A stretch of 64,000 bases of DNA, taken from contig NZ_CP192507.1 of the NCBI RefSeq assembly GCF_050613145.1, forward strand, positions 2,728,001 to 2,792,000, written 5' to 3'. The stretch is from Lysinibacillus_B sp050613145 (GTDB lineage: Bacteria; Bacillota; Bacilli; Bacillales_A; Planococcaceae). A model generated the notes under the pieces. That model did not search any database, was not told the DNA's origin, and saw nothing but the letters and a program-made list of their open reading frames with translations. This document shows positions 51,081 to 59,581 of this stretch, in pieces (within the stretch, counting starts at the first letter, position 1; the number at the start of each line of letters is the position of its first letter). The position numbers and the translations under genes are program-made.

Positions 51081-51116
51081 ACAACATCTCGAGCAAATTA
51101 GGCCGAGATGTTGTTG
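51081..51116 (-). terminator. Second hairpin downstream of minD
   Basis: A perfect 12-bp stem (51081-51092 with 51105-51116) has a moderate T tail on the minus strand. It lies between the minD terminator and spoIVFA and would insulate spoIVFA from the mre-min operon. Confidence 0.6.
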
Positions 51117-51144
51117 CATCTTTGCCGATAGCCCTAAAATTTCG

Positions 51145-51188
51145 CAAAAAAAATTACTCGTAAATTAAAACCTTTACGAGTAATTTTT
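51145..51188 (-). terminator. Terminator of mreBCD-minCD
   Basis: Arms 51149-51164 and 51173-51188 form a long stem with a T-rich tail on the minus strand, directly after the minD stop. Confidence 0.8.
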
Positions 51189-51192
51189 ATGT

Positions 51193-51990
51193 TTATTTAC
51201 TAAAAATCGATTTAATTTTTGCCAACATGCCTTTACGCTCTTCCTCAAGCGCCATTAGAGGTACTGATTCTCCTAAAATACGACGGGCAATATTACGGTA
51301 GCCTAACGATGCTTTATTATTTGGATCCATTACAATAGGCTCTCCCTTGTTAGAAAAGCTAATAACATCCTCACTATCAATAATAATACCTAATAAATCA
51401 ATAGATAAATGCGCTGTTACTTCTGTAATATCCATCGTATCACCGCTATCCATTAAATGTTTACGAATACGGTTAATGATTAACTTCGGCGGTTCAATCG
51501 GCTCTTGCTCAAGTAGTCCGATAATCCGGTCGGCATCTCGTACCGCCGAAATTTCAGGTGTCGTCACAACAATTGCCCGATCCGCTCCTGCAACAGCATT
51601 CCGATACCCTTGTTCAATACCTGCTGGGCAGTCAATTAATACATAATCAAACTCCCGCTTTAAGTCCTCTATTAAACTCTTCATCTGCTCTGTTGTTACT
51701 GCATTTTTATCTGTCGTTTGAGCAGCTGGTAATAAAAATAGTTTTTCATCGACACGCTTATCTTTTACAAGCGCTTGGTGCGGCTTGCAACGCCCCTCAA
51801 CTACATCGACCAAATCATAAATAATACGGTTTTCTAAACCAAGTATGACGTCTAAATTTCGAAGACCGATATCTGTATCTACTAAACATACTTTTTTCCC
51901 TTGAAGAGCCAATGCAGTTCCAAGATTAGCAGTTGTTGTTGTTTTACCGACACCGCCCTTACCTGAAGTTATTACGATTGCTTCACCCAC
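51193..51990 (-). CDS. minD: Septum site-determining ATPase MinD
   Basis: This 265-residue deviant-Walker ATPase recruits MinC to the membrane near division sites. Its Walker A is 'ITSGKGGVGKTTTTAN' (about 7-22), with the switch region 'DTDIGLRNLDV' (about 39-49) and 'DCPAGIEQG' (about 118-126). The C-terminal amphipathic membrane-targeting helix 'GMLAKIKSIFSK' is intact. It starts 1 base after minC stops. It is the last gene of the mreBCD-minCD operon. In Bacillus, polar placement is through DivIVA/MinJ, not MinE, and no minE is present here. Confidence 0.97.
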   Translation of the reverse strand: MGEAIVITSGKGGVGKTTTTANLGTALALQGKKVCLVDTDIGLRNLDVILGLENRIIYDLVDVVEGRCKPHQALVKDKRVDEKLFLLPAAQTTDKNAVTTEQMKSLIEDLKREFDYVLIDCPAGIEQGYRNAVAGADRAIVVTTPEISAVRDADRIIGLLEQEPIEPPKLIINRIRKHLMDSGDTMDITEVTAHLSIDLLGIIIDSEDVISFSNKGEPIVMDPNNKASLGYRNIARRILGESVPLMALEEERKGMLAKIKSIFSK

Positions 51991-51991
51991 A

Positions 51992-52660
51992 TTAGCTTCC
52001 TCCTTTAAACGTATCCAAAAAAGGGCGAATCTTTCTTACCTCTTGTACATGTCCATAAGAAATTTCACCTTCTGAATTTAAGTACGCACATAACTGTTCT
52101 CTATGTTTTAAAACAAATTGCTGCTCATTACTCATCACTTCCATTTGATCTGCGATTAGAATATGTGTTGGCGCAAAAAATGCTGCGGTAATGACAGCCT
52201 CTTCATTTCCGTCAATCCCCGCATGAGCAATGCCTTTTAATTTACCTAACACGTAAATATTGCCGCCCGCTTCAATTCGACCATTCGGATTAACGTCTCC
52301 AATCACGACAATATCTCCACATGTACGAACAATTTGTCCCGAACGTACAATGCCAACATACGTTTCACATTTTTGCTGTGCAACTTGTTGATTGCTTTCT
52401 TCGATGGTAAGTACGTCGCTTAATATCCTTGACACAAGCATTTTCCCCGTGCTTTGCACAACTTGAATCAGCTGTTGTTTTTGTAAATCCGTACAATACC
52501 GATTTCCTAAGTGAAGTTGTACCTCTACTTTGCCATCAATACCGCCTTCTGACACTTTCTGCTCGAGCTCTTCAACTAGTTCAGAATATGCACACTGATC
52601 ATCAAGTCTAAGTACTAGTCCATTTTTTGTCCCTTTAATATGGACATACGACTTTTTCAT
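51992..52660 (-). CDS. minC: Septum formation inhibitor MinC
   Basis: This 222-residue protein inhibits FtsZ polymers. It has the small N-terminal MinC_N domain (about 1-100) and the right-handed beta-helix C-terminal domain with 'IVRSGQIVRTCGDIVVIGDV' (about 103-122) and 'GGNIYVLGKLKGIAHAG' (about 131-147), which dimerises and binds MinD. A gaggtg site lies somewhat far (about 11 bases) upstream of the ATG. It lies about 70 bases after mreD and directly before minD, as in B. subtilis. Confidence 0.94.
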   Translation of the reverse strand: MKKSYVHIKGTKNGLVLRLDDQCAYSELVEELEQKVSEGGIDGKVEVQLHLGNRYCTDLQKQQLIQVVQSTGKMLVSRILSDVLTIEESNQQVAQQKCETYVGIVRSGQIVRTCGDIVVIGDVNPNGRIEAGGNIYVLGKLKGIAHAGIDGNEEAVITAAFFAPTHILIADQMEVMSNEQQFVLKHREQLCAYLNSEGEISYGHVQEVRKIRPFLDTFKGGS

Positions 52661-52733
52661 AGTTAGAGTGACACCTCACGCTTCTGTTTATCAATTACGC
52701 CTCGGCGTATGTTTAAATACCTACTGAAAGCAG

Positions 52734-53258
52734 TTAAATCATACTACGTTCTCGCTCAAGCAAACGAGCATCAATCAGATACTTAAACGCCCAACCAAGC
52801 ATTAATAAAAATAAAAGATTTGCACCTATTGTTGGTAGCAAACGACCATTGAAAAACGTATCAAATGGCATCGTTGTCAAATGAATTAGTAGGAAAAATT
52901 CATACAAAATAACTTCCATTACAGCAACTAGTAAAACAGCTAAAACTGTTGTAATAATTAAATGTTGATGGATAAATTTAACAGTCCAACCCGCTAAAAA
53001 ACAGATGATTGGATATAACACTACATATAATCCAATAATATCAATGTAAAATACATCGTACAAGAGCCCAAATATTAAACCATAAATAACCGCTCGTTTT
53101 CGATTATAGTAAATGGAGATAAAAATTAAATACAAAATTAAAAAACGCGGTACTAAATACATTGTATAGTTTTCGAAATGAATAGGCGAAAATTTAGAAA
53201 ACTCTGGCTCCAATAAAAACAACAGCACAGCGACGAATGGAATTAACAACCTTACCAT
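52734..53258 (-). CDS. mreD: Rod shape-determining protein MreD
   Basis: This 174-residue protein has about five membrane helices and matches MreD, part of the elongasome with MreC, RodA and Pbp2. The segment 'RKRAVIYGLIFGLLYDVFYI' (about 53-72) is the most characteristic. Its ATG overlaps the stop codon of mreC (TAATG), implying translational coupling. Order mreB-mreC-mreD-minC-minD is as in B. subtilis. Confidence 0.93.
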   Translation of the reverse strand: MVRLLIPFVAVLLFLLEPEFSKFSPIHFENYTMYLVPRFLILYLIFISIYYNRKRAVIYGLIFGLLYDVFYIDIIGLYVVLYPIICFLAGWTVKFIHQHLIITTVLAVLLVAVMEVILYEFFLLIHLTTMPFDTFFNGRLLPTIGANLLFLLMLGWAFKYLIDARLLERERSMI

Positions 53259-54169
53259 TATTCGTCACCTTCAACTGTTGTATTTTCATTTGTTAAGTCC
53301 TCATTCGTGCCGTCTCCATCTTGGCCATCAACCATCGTCATTGAACGTTTCGCAATAATTACTTCTTCAAGTAAAGAAAAATCGGCTGTTGGTTTGACAA
53401 ACGCCATCTTTGTTAATCCGAAATCATCGGTTGTCACTTCCGTTACTTCACCGATAAGGATACCTTTCGGGAAAATGCCTCCAAGTCCAGATGATACGAC
53501 ACGTTCTCCTACTTGCACCTTTTGACTTGAATCAATGCGTTTTAAAATTAGTTCGTTGCGTTCTGCATCAAATCCTTCAATTAAGCCGTATACATTCCCT
53601 TTTTCACCTTGGACAAGGGCAGATACACGATAATTTGAATTATTTGTGTAAAGAAGTTCTACTTCTGATGTAAATGGTGTCACAAGAATAATTTTTCCGA
53701 TGAGACCGCGCGCTGTCATAACGGGCATATTTTTTTCTACACCGTGTACAGAACCTTTATTTAAGATAATTTTCTCTTCCCATTGATCAGGGTTTCTCGC
53801 AATGACCGTCGCATGAAGCGGTTCATAATCGCGCAAGCTTTCTTCTTTATCGACAAGTTCTTGTAACGTAGCATTTTCCGCTTCCAAATCATGTACTTTG
53901 GCTTGCAATACAGCAAAGTCCTCTAAGCGCATTTTTAATCGCTTATTTTCTTCATACGTATTTAACAGCGATTCAATATTACTAAAAATACCTGTTATGT
54001 AATTTGTCGGCTTTGCTACAATTCCTTGTGCAAAGCCAACTGTATCTTTAATTATTTGTTCGGGCAACGTTGCGTTTTGACGATCACGTAATGAAAAGCT
54101 AATCAATGCCACAAGGAAAACTACACTTACTAGAAGCAGTATTAATTTTTTATTTGAAAAATGTGGCAT
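53258..54169 (-). CDS. mreC: Rod shape-determining protein MreC
   Basis: This 303-residue protein has one N-terminal membrane helix (about 8-26), a coiled coil (about 65-105, 'NKRLKMRLEDFAVLQAKVHD') and two extracytoplasmic beta domains ('GSVHGVEKNMPVMTARGLIG', about 140-159). It links MreB to the cell-wall synthases. An acidic, threonine-rich C-terminal tail follows. An aaggagg site precedes the ATG, 12 bases after mreB. Confidence 0.95.
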   Translation of the reverse strand: MPHFSNKKLILLLVSVVFLVALISFSLRDRQNATLPEQIIKDTVGFAQGIVAKPTNYITGIFSNIESLLNTYEENKRLKMRLEDFAVLQAKVHDLEAENATLQELVDKEESLRDYEPLHATVIARNPDQWEEKIILNKGSVHGVEKNMPVMTARGLIGKIILVTPFTSEVELLYTNNSNYRVSALVQGEKGNVYGLIEGFDAERNELILKRIDSSQKVQVGERVVSSGLGGIFPKGILIGEVTEVTTDDFGLTKMAFVKPTADFSLLEEVIIAKRSMTMVDGQDGDGTNEDLTNENTTVEGDE

Positions 54170-54181
54170 TGCCTATCCTCC

Positions 54182-55198
54182 TTATCTCACTTGTTGAGAA
54201 CGAATTAAATCAATATGATCCAACGCTTTACCTGTGCCAATCGCTACACAATCAAGTGGATTTTCTGCGATAAATACCGGCATTTGTGTTTCACTACTAA
54301 TAACTTTATCCAAGTTACGAAGTAGTGCTCCACCACCTGTTAATACAATACCACGTTCCATTACATCTGCCGATAGCTCAGGTGGTGTTTGTTCTAATGT
54401 CTTTTTCACACCATCAATGATCGCTGTAATGGCTTCACGTAACGATTCAGAAATTTCTTTTGCTGAAATTTCGATTGTTTTCGGTAAACCTGTTAATAAA
54501 TCACGTCCACGAATATCCATTGCTTCATTTTCATCATCTACACGCGCTGTACCAATTTCTACTTTAATCGCTTCTGCTGTACGCTCACCGATTGTTAAGT
54601 TATATGCTTTGCGGATATATGAAATAATTGCTTGATCCATTGCATCACCGCCAACGCGCACGGATTCACTTGTGACAATACCACCTAATGAAATAACAGC
54701 TACTTCCGTTGTACCACCACCAATATCGACAACCATTGAGCCTGTTGGTTCCCAAACAGGTAAGTTTGCACCAATCGCCGCTGCAAACGGTTCTTCAATC
54801 GTGAAGGCTTCTTTAGCACCTGCTTGACGTGCCGCATCAATAACTGCGCGTTGTTCTACAGATGTAATACCAAATGGTACACAAACCATAACGTTCGGTT
54901 TTTTCCAGTTAGAGCCTGAATTTTTTAATGCTTCATGTAAATAATACTTGATCATTTCTGTCGTAATATCAAAATCTGCAATCACGCCATCTTTCATTGG
55001 ACGAATGGCTGCAATCGAGCCTGGTGTACGACCAATCATATTTTTAGCGTTATTCCCTACCGCAACAATTTCACCTGTTTTTGTATTTTTGGCAACAACA
55101 GATGGCTCGCGTAAAACGATTCCTTTTCCTTTAATAAATACTAGTGTATTCGCTGTGCCAAGATCGATCCCGACATCCTTATTTCCTAATCCAAACAA
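54182..55198 (-). CDS. mreB: Rod shape-determining actin MreB
   Basis: This 338-residue actin homologue forms membrane-bound filaments that guide sidewall synthesis. Nucleotide-binding motifs are 'DLGTANTLVFIKGKGIVL' (about 12-29), 'VVDIGGGTTEVAVISLGG' (about 158-175) and 'GIVLTGGGALLRNLD' (about 285-299). Its length and N-terminus match Firmicute MreB. An aagggag site precedes the ATG. It heads the mreBCD-minCD operon behind a SigA-type promoter. In B. subtilis radC and maf lie directly upstream; here a 2.3-kb insertion intervenes. Confidence 0.97.
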   Translation of the reverse strand: MFGLGNKDVGIDLGTANTLVFIKGKGIVLREPSVVAKNTKTGEIVAVGNNAKNMIGRTPGSIAAIRPMKDGVIADFDITTEMIKYYLHEALKNSGSNWKKPNVMVCVPFGITSVEQRAVIDAARQAGAKEAFTIEEPFAAAIGANLPVWEPTGSMVVDIGGGTTEVAVISLGGIVTSESVRVGGDAMDQAIISYIRKAYNLTIGERTAEAIKVEIGTARVDDENEAMDIRGRDLLTGLPKTIEISAKEISESLREAITAIIDGVKKTLEQTPPELSADVMERGIVLTGGGALLRNLDKVISSETQMPVFIAENPLDCVAIGTGKALDHIDLIRSQQVR

Positions 55199-55281
55199 AT
55201 TAAGTACTCCCTTTCTCTATAAGCCATTCTGTGTCAGCTCTCTAAAATCATACGCCTTATTATAGCGGATACGCAGTCAAA

Positions 55282-55310
55282 ATTATAGTGCCATGTCGAC
55301 TATTCGTAAA
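55282..55310 (-). promoter_or_regulatory. SigA promoter of mreBCD-minCD
   Basis: TTTACG (55305-55310) and a perfect TATAAT (55282-55287) are 17 bases apart on the minus strand, about 85 bases upstream of mreB. A second TATAAT at 55259-55264 lacks a matching -35. Confidence 0.6.
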
Positions 55311-55480
55311 CATTTCGACACAATTATCCGTATAACAAAACTCCTTATTCTATTTTATTTGTATTGTTATCACGAAACAAACAAAAAAACTATGTAACTT
55401 TTAACAATTACATTGCAGAACTATGACGATTTTTGTAGAAAGAGGTTCCCTGTTATCTTATTGTAATATTATTAAAATAA

Positions 55481-55722
55481 GGCTCTTCACCAAAATGTGT
55501 ACTTGACCGCACATTCCGTTACGGTCAGACGCTTTCCGCGGGCTTGGCTTCAATCTCCTCGTTGCTCCTGACGCTACCGCTTTCGTCGCAAAATAAAATT
55601 TCACTACGTTCCTGCGGGGGCTTTCCGCTCAAGCTTATCCCTCAGGAGTCGCCTCCCTTCACTCCATGTGACTTTAGAGTGCTTCTCTTTTTTCATCAAG
55701 CACATATCGTGATATTGAACCC
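55481..55722. mobile_element. MITE-like element, GC-rich repeat copy 5
   Basis: The left end GGCTCTTCACCAAAATGTGT matches copy 4 almost exactly for over 45 bases. The right end is an imperfect inverted copy of the left, about 17 of 26 positions, sharing ATRTGTRCTTGA. The flanking 8-mers are AT-rich but agree only partly (5-6 of 8), so a target duplication is uncertain. The core is shorter than copy 4 and has the 'CGCTTTCGTCGCAAA' module instead. Confidence 0.65.
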
Positions 55723-55938
55723 CAAATAAATCACCATATACTTTTACTCCTAATCTGGGCATCAGATGACTTGGAATTAATCAACATGCTGATAGGGATA
55801 ACGCCAAAAAAATGCTGATTTACAATGTTAAGAAGTATACACGATTATATGCACATTAGACGGCAAGTCATAATCGTGTAAATATTGATGTATCAAGTAT
55901 TTGCGCACCCTGCATAAAAAGCTGTATATAAATGTAAT
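55723..55938. other. AT-rich intergenic stretch
   Basis: No open frame with a ribosome binding site and no recognisable element were found here. It is part of the accessory insertion between mreB and radC. Confidence 0.35.
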
Positions 55939-55985
55939 AAGGAAAAACACTTAAAACATTGATAGCACAATGTTTTAAGTGTTTT
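55939..55985 (-). terminator. Terminator downstream of the CPCC gene
   Basis: A perfect 18-bp stem (55944-55961 with 55968-55985) with a 6-base loop has five T residues following on the minus strand. It lies about 170 bases after the CPCC gene. Confidence 0.7.
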
Positions 55986-56155
55986 ATTGTGTCACCAAAC
56001 TTTGATTTGGGAACATTATTTTGTATGTAAGTGTATAGTTATAAATCCTTGTTTCACTAAAGCCCCCGTTAGCCATCCATGTCGCGTAAAATAAATGCTA
56101 CACCACAGAAAATGAAAGGTTATTAAGTTCTTTCATGGGAGTTGAAGAAGGATAA

Positions 56156-56422
56156 TTATTTTTCACCGAAAGGCTTCCAGTTATCATCTTTTTCATATTT
56201 AGATGTTGGCTCACCTTTTGAATGATAATTTATTTTATCTGCTCTCCCAATTTCTTTAAAGTTCTTTTGTACTTCTCTTAAAGTTACTTTATTCGCCCCA
56301 CCACTGTCAGGTTTATATGATTGTATTTCATCATCCATCCATTTGCATACTTTACAAGTTTCCCAATTATCTCGTTCATTTAATGTTTTATAACCACAAC
56401 AAGGACAAGTAAGTTTTTTCAC
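56156..56422 (-). CDS. CPCC-family cysteine-rich small protein
   Basis: This 88-residue protein begins 'MKKLTCPCCGYKTL' and has a second pair in 'WETCKVCKWMDDE' (about 20-32), giving a four-cysteine, probably zinc-binding, knuckle. This is the pattern of the 'cysteine-rich CPCC' family, often seen in small accessory genes near toxin-immunity or mobile regions; function is unknown. The start is a GTG at 56422 preceded by a taggag site. It belongs to a two-gene accessory block between mreB and radC. Confidence 0.8.
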   Translation of the reverse strand: MKKLTCPCCGYKTLNERDNWETCKVCKWMDDEIQSYKPDSGGANKVTLREVQKNFKEIGRADKINYHSKGEPTSKYEKDDNWKPFGEK

Positions 56423-56504
56423 CGTTTGCTCCTAATAACTGATTGTTTTTATGCCATTAGTTTATCATATCTTATTGAACTATACTGCCCGTTAGTTGAA
56501 GAAA

Positions 56505-56530
56505 AAAAGCCCCCAAAGCGGTGTTTGGGC
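56505..56530 (-). terminator. Terminator of the DnaB_2-like gene
   Basis: GCCCCCAAA (56509-56517) pairs with TTTGGGC (56524-56530), with a bulge, and seven T residues follow on the minus strand. It separates the two accessory genes. Confidence 0.75.
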
Positions 56531-56601
56531 ACTTTTGAACTGTTTTTTGCCCCTGTTAATTTAAGATGAAATCTTATGTTGGAGAATTTATTTTGAATAC
56601 T

Positions 56602-57030
56602 TTATTTGTTCCAGTTCTCCCTAATAAAGACTTTTGCACTTTCAATAGTTAGGATATTTTCCTTGAGCCAATGTTCACCCATTTCTTTTACCAAAGAGTG
56701 AACAAACCCTATTCTGCTAACAGCTTCAACATAATCTAGTAGTACATTTATAACGCCATCGTTTAAACCCATTGCTTGTAAATCTTTAACTAGTTCAACA
56801 TCATTCTCGGAAACATTACCATTACGACTTTTAAGATAATCAATTGGTGTTGAAGAAGTTACTTGTTTTATATACCATTCTTCGGGACTCATTCCGGTTT
56901 GAGCTTTAAATTTTTCTTGTTGTTTTGCTTTCCATTCCTCAATTGTTATTCCATACACTTCTTTAAACCTTTCTTCAGGAGTCTTGCCGTGTACGATTTT
57001 TCCACGCATATTCTTATAATCTTCTCGCAT
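56602..57030 (-). CDS. Small protein with DnaB/DnaD C-terminal-like (DnaB_2) domain
   Basis: This 142-residue protein has a C-terminal half (about 60-140) with the pattern of the DnaB/DnaD C-terminal domain of Firmicute primosome proteins: 'TPIDYLKSRNG', then 'DLQAMGLNDGVINVLLDYVE', then 'EHWLKENILTIESAKVFI'. The N-terminal half has two copies of a short motif, 'YGITIEEWKAKQ' (about 26-37) and 'TGMSPEEWYIKQ' (about 45-56). It lacks the winged-helix domain of true DnaD/DnaB. A gggggaa site precedes the ATG. A role in replication or as a protein-binding module is inference. It has its own terminator and lies in the accessory block between mreB and radC. Confidence 0.72.
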   Translation of the reverse strand: MREDYKNMRGKIVHGKTPEERFKEVYGITIEEWKAKQQEKFKAQTGMSPEEWYIKQVTSSTPIDYLKSRNGNVSENDVELVKDLQAMGLNDGVINVLLDYVEAVSRIGFVHSLVKEMGEHWLKENILTIESAKVFIRENWNK

Positions 57031-57285
57031 ACCATTCCCCCTAAAACTAATACTTTAAAGTTCATTTCGGTAAAAAATATATTTTCCCTTCAAACTTTTA
57101 ATGTTGCATCCTCCCCCGCATTAGTTTTAAGTACAAACCTTCCAAAACCATCGTGTGGGTGCTTTAGGAATCTTAACGTTGTAAATTTGCATTTTCCTGA
57201 CGCTACTCCTTATACAATGTTATAGGCACAAACATGACCCGTTTCTGCGAAAGACAGATTCAACTTACTATACATTTTTCCACAT
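57031..57285. other. Intergenic stretch, no gene seen
   Basis: Part of a 500-base gap between the DnaB_2-like gene and radC. It must contain the promoter of the former. A 90-codon minus-strand frame at 57210-57482 has no ribosome binding site and crosses the radC terminator, so it is not called. Confidence 0.35.
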
Positions 57286-57323
57286 AAAAAGAACATTCCA
57301 TAAGCTACAATCACGGAATGTTC
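57286..57323 (-). terminator. Probable terminator of maf-radC
   Basis: A 9-bp stem (57291-57299 with 57315-57323) is followed by five T residues on the minus strand, about 205 bases after radC. Confidence 0.65.
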
Positions 57324-57528
57324 CATTACAGAAAAAAATATACGATTACACATTGGGCTCTTTATCAAAATATATCCTTCATTTATAAAACCCTTTGCCT
57401 TCGTACTAAGCGTATGGATACATAAACTTAAATTCATACATAAGCTTAATGCAAAAACAGATTTTTCACACTGAACTATCAATTCCCTTTAATATTTGAT
57501 CGCTCTGCATACATGTGTCGTAAATTAT

Positions 57529-58227
57529 TTAAAAATAGCCTTTTTCTTTCATACTGATAAATTGATGATCGCCAATAATAATATGGTCGATTAAATCAAT
57601 GCCAATAATAAGTCCAGCTTCCATCAAGCGAGTCGTCACATCAATATCTTCCGGGCTTGGTGTCGGCACCCCCGATGGATGATTATGTGCACAAATAATA
57701 GAAGCAGCAGAGCGCTTTACTGCTTCGCGGAAGACCTCGCGTGGGTGTACGATCGAGGCATTTAAACTACCGATAAAAATCGTCTTTTTATGTAACACTT
57801 GATTTTTGGTGTTCAAAAAAAGAACGACAAAATGTTCTTGCTGCAAGCTAGACATTTCTGGCATTAAAAAATGCGCCGCATCATCTGGCGAACGAATGGT
57901 GAAACGTTCATTTATTTCTTTTTGCGCAAGACGACGACCTAACTCGATCGCAGCTAAAATTTGTACCGCTTTTACTTCTCCTACACCTTTAATTGATGTC
58001 ATCTCTTCAATCGTTGCGTCTCGTAACGCATGCAGTTTTTCAAAATTCATCAATATACGATTAGCAAGCGCCAGCACAGAGTCCTCCTTTGTCCCTGTTC
58101 GTAGTAGAATTGCTAATAATTCTTGATTGGATAAACTTTGTGCACCTTGCCTAATGAGCCGTTCCCGCGGTCGATCTTGTTCATGAACATCGCGAATTTT
58201 CAACTCTGGAAATGGTGTAAGCGTCAA
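57529..58227 (-). CDS. radC: RadC/JAB1-domain protein
   Basis: This 232-residue protein has an N-terminal helix-hairpin-helix ('MTSIKGVGEVKAVQILAAI', about 75-93) and a C-terminal JAB/MPN domain with the metal motif 'AHNHPSGVPTPSPED' (about 180-194). Despite the name, a direct repair role is not established. The best start is a TTG at 58227, preceded by an aggagtg site; no ATG or GTG fits the conserved N-terminus 'LKIRDVHEQDRPRERL'. It lies 13 bases after maf. In B. subtilis it is next to mreB, but here an insertion separates them. Confidence 0.93.
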   Translation of the reverse strand: MTLTPFPELKIRDVHEQDRPRERLIRQGAQSLSNQELLAILLRTGTKEDSVLALANRILMNFEKLHALRDATIEEMTSIKGVGEVKAVQILAAIELGRRLAQKEINERFTIRSPDDAAHFLMPEMSSLQQEHFVVLFLNTKNQVLHKKTIFIGSLNASIVHPREVFREAVKRSAASIICAHNHPSGVPTPSPEDIDVTTRLMEAGLIIGIDLIDHIIIGDHQFISMKEKGYF

Positions 58228-58240
58228 CTATGTCACTCCT

Positions 58241-58828
58241 TTAAATTGAGATATATTGCAGTGACAATAAGTGCTCTACTAATGAAGCTAACGGTAAACC
58301 AACAACATTATTATAATCGCCTTCGATGCGGTCTACGAAAAATACACCGTCCGTTTGAATGCCATATCCACCCGCTTTATCAAATGGGTCGCCTGAAGCT
58401 ACATAGGCTTCCATTAATGCTGATGAAATCTCTTTAAACACAACCTTTGTTTCTTCGACAAAAGTCCTTTCTGTACCATCTGGGGCAATAAGTGCAACAG
58501 CTGTGATGACAGTATGCACATCATTTGATAAAGTTTGCAAATGCTTTATTGCCTCTTGGTGAGATTTAGGTTTATGCAGTAAGCAATCATTATAAACAAC
58601 AATTGTATCTGCACCAATAACTACCTTACCTGGACATTTCTTCGCCACATCTCTCGTTTTGAGTAGCGCTACCTCTGTTACATATTGCTGTACATTTTGC
58701 GCTTTTACGCTTGTCTCTTCTACATCACTTGTCACAATATCGAATGGAATATTTAAAAGACTAAATAACTCCTTTCGACGTGGTGATGCTGATGCCAGTA
58801 CAAATGCGTGCGTTGTTTTGAAATTCAT
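58241..58828 (-). CDS. maf: Maf-family nucleoside triphosphate pyrophosphatase
   Basis: This 195-residue protein starts with the Maf motif 'FVLASASPRRKELFSLLNI' (about 9-27) and has 'KVVIGADTIVVYNDCLLHKP' (about 68-87) in its centre. Maf proteins hydrolyse dTTP, UTP and modified pyrimidine nucleotides to monophosphates; in B. subtilis overexpression inhibits septation. A gaggggg site precedes the ATG. It lies upstream of radC in the same operon, in the standard order. Confidence 0.95.
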   Translation of the reverse strand: MNFKTTHAFVLASASPRRKELFSLLNIPFDIVTSDVEETSVKAQNVQQYVTEVALLKTRDVAKKCPGKVVIGADTIVVYNDCLLHKPKSHQEAIKHLQTLSNDVHTVITAVALIAPDGTERTFVEETKVVFKEISSALMEAYVASGDPFDKAGGYGIQTDGVFFVDRIEGDYNNVVGLPLASLVEHLLSLQYISI

Positions 58829-58914
58829 GATGCTACCCCCTCAGCACTATCATAACTGACAATTTCTTTTTTGAAAAATCTACGCGATTCTTAAAATTTC
58901 ATTTTGCTTCATTT

Positions 58915-59544
58915 TTACTCATCAAATTTTATTTTTAGACAATCTTGTTGCTCATAAAAATGAGCTAACGCATGTAGCCGAATGACATTTATATCATCGG
59001 AAAGTGCTGTAATACTCTCCATAAAAGCCTTCCAGTCATCTGGAGCTTGCCCACCATTTGTCGATTGTTCAAAATTATTTTTTAGCTTGTTTTCATCCTG
59101 TACATAAATCGGAATATTGGCAATAGCATCTTGCGGACAAGCTTCACTATAAAACTGAAAGGATTTCGAAAATGAGGTTGGCTCCATTTTACTCTCTAAC
59201 TTCCCTGGCGATACTGCAGACCAAACATAAAATTTATCACCTACCTGTACGACAAGTGCCTTATTTAACGTAGGGTAGGCAGACATAAATTCTGTAGCGC
59301 TATCAAGTGCCGTAAAAGCACCATGCTGACTTGCATACAAACGCACATTTTTTTGAGGAAGTGTGTTTACTTCAACTACATCGCCCTCTTCACCCTCATC
59401 TGTTGTAACAGCAGGAGCGTCTACTGGTGCTGATGCATTCATTAGGAAAAGTGCAAAAATGCCCACGCCTGCAAGTCCGATAACTATACCAAGCAGCGCA
59501 GCACGAATTACTTGTTTTGTACTAATCATTTGCTTTGAAAACAT
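58915..59544 (-). CDS. Membrane-anchored protein at the SpoIIB position
   Basis: This 209-residue protein has one membrane helix (about 14-36, 'LGIVIGLAGVGIFALFLM') after a short cytoplasmic N-terminus, then an acidic linker and an extracytoplasmic domain with 'ALVVQVGDKFYVWSAVSP' (about 96-113), which could be SPOR-like. In B. subtilis the gene between folC/comC and maf encodes SpoIIB, a SPOR-domain protein of the forespore septum. Size and sequence differ, so this is a positional guess. The ATG at 59544 has a gaggtg site; a GTG seven codons upstream is rejected. Confidence 0.65.
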   Translation of the reverse strand: MFSKQMISTKQVIRAALLGIVIGLAGVGIFALFLMNASAPVDAPAVTTDEGEEGDVVEVNTLPQKNVRLYASQHGAFTALDSATEFMSAYPTLNKALVVQVGDKFYVWSAVSPGKLESKMEPTSFSKSFQFYSEACPQDAIANIPIYVQDENKLKNNFEQSTNGGQAPDDWKAFMESITALSDDINVIRLHALAHFYEQQDCLKIKFDE

Positions 59545-59581
59545 TGCGATCACCTCAAGCACCACATTACCAAATCATAAT

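Noticed and set aside
57210..57482. Minus-strand 90-codon frame
   Set aside because: It has no ribosome binding site, an odd cysteine/phenylalanine-rich composition, and contains the radC terminator hairpin.
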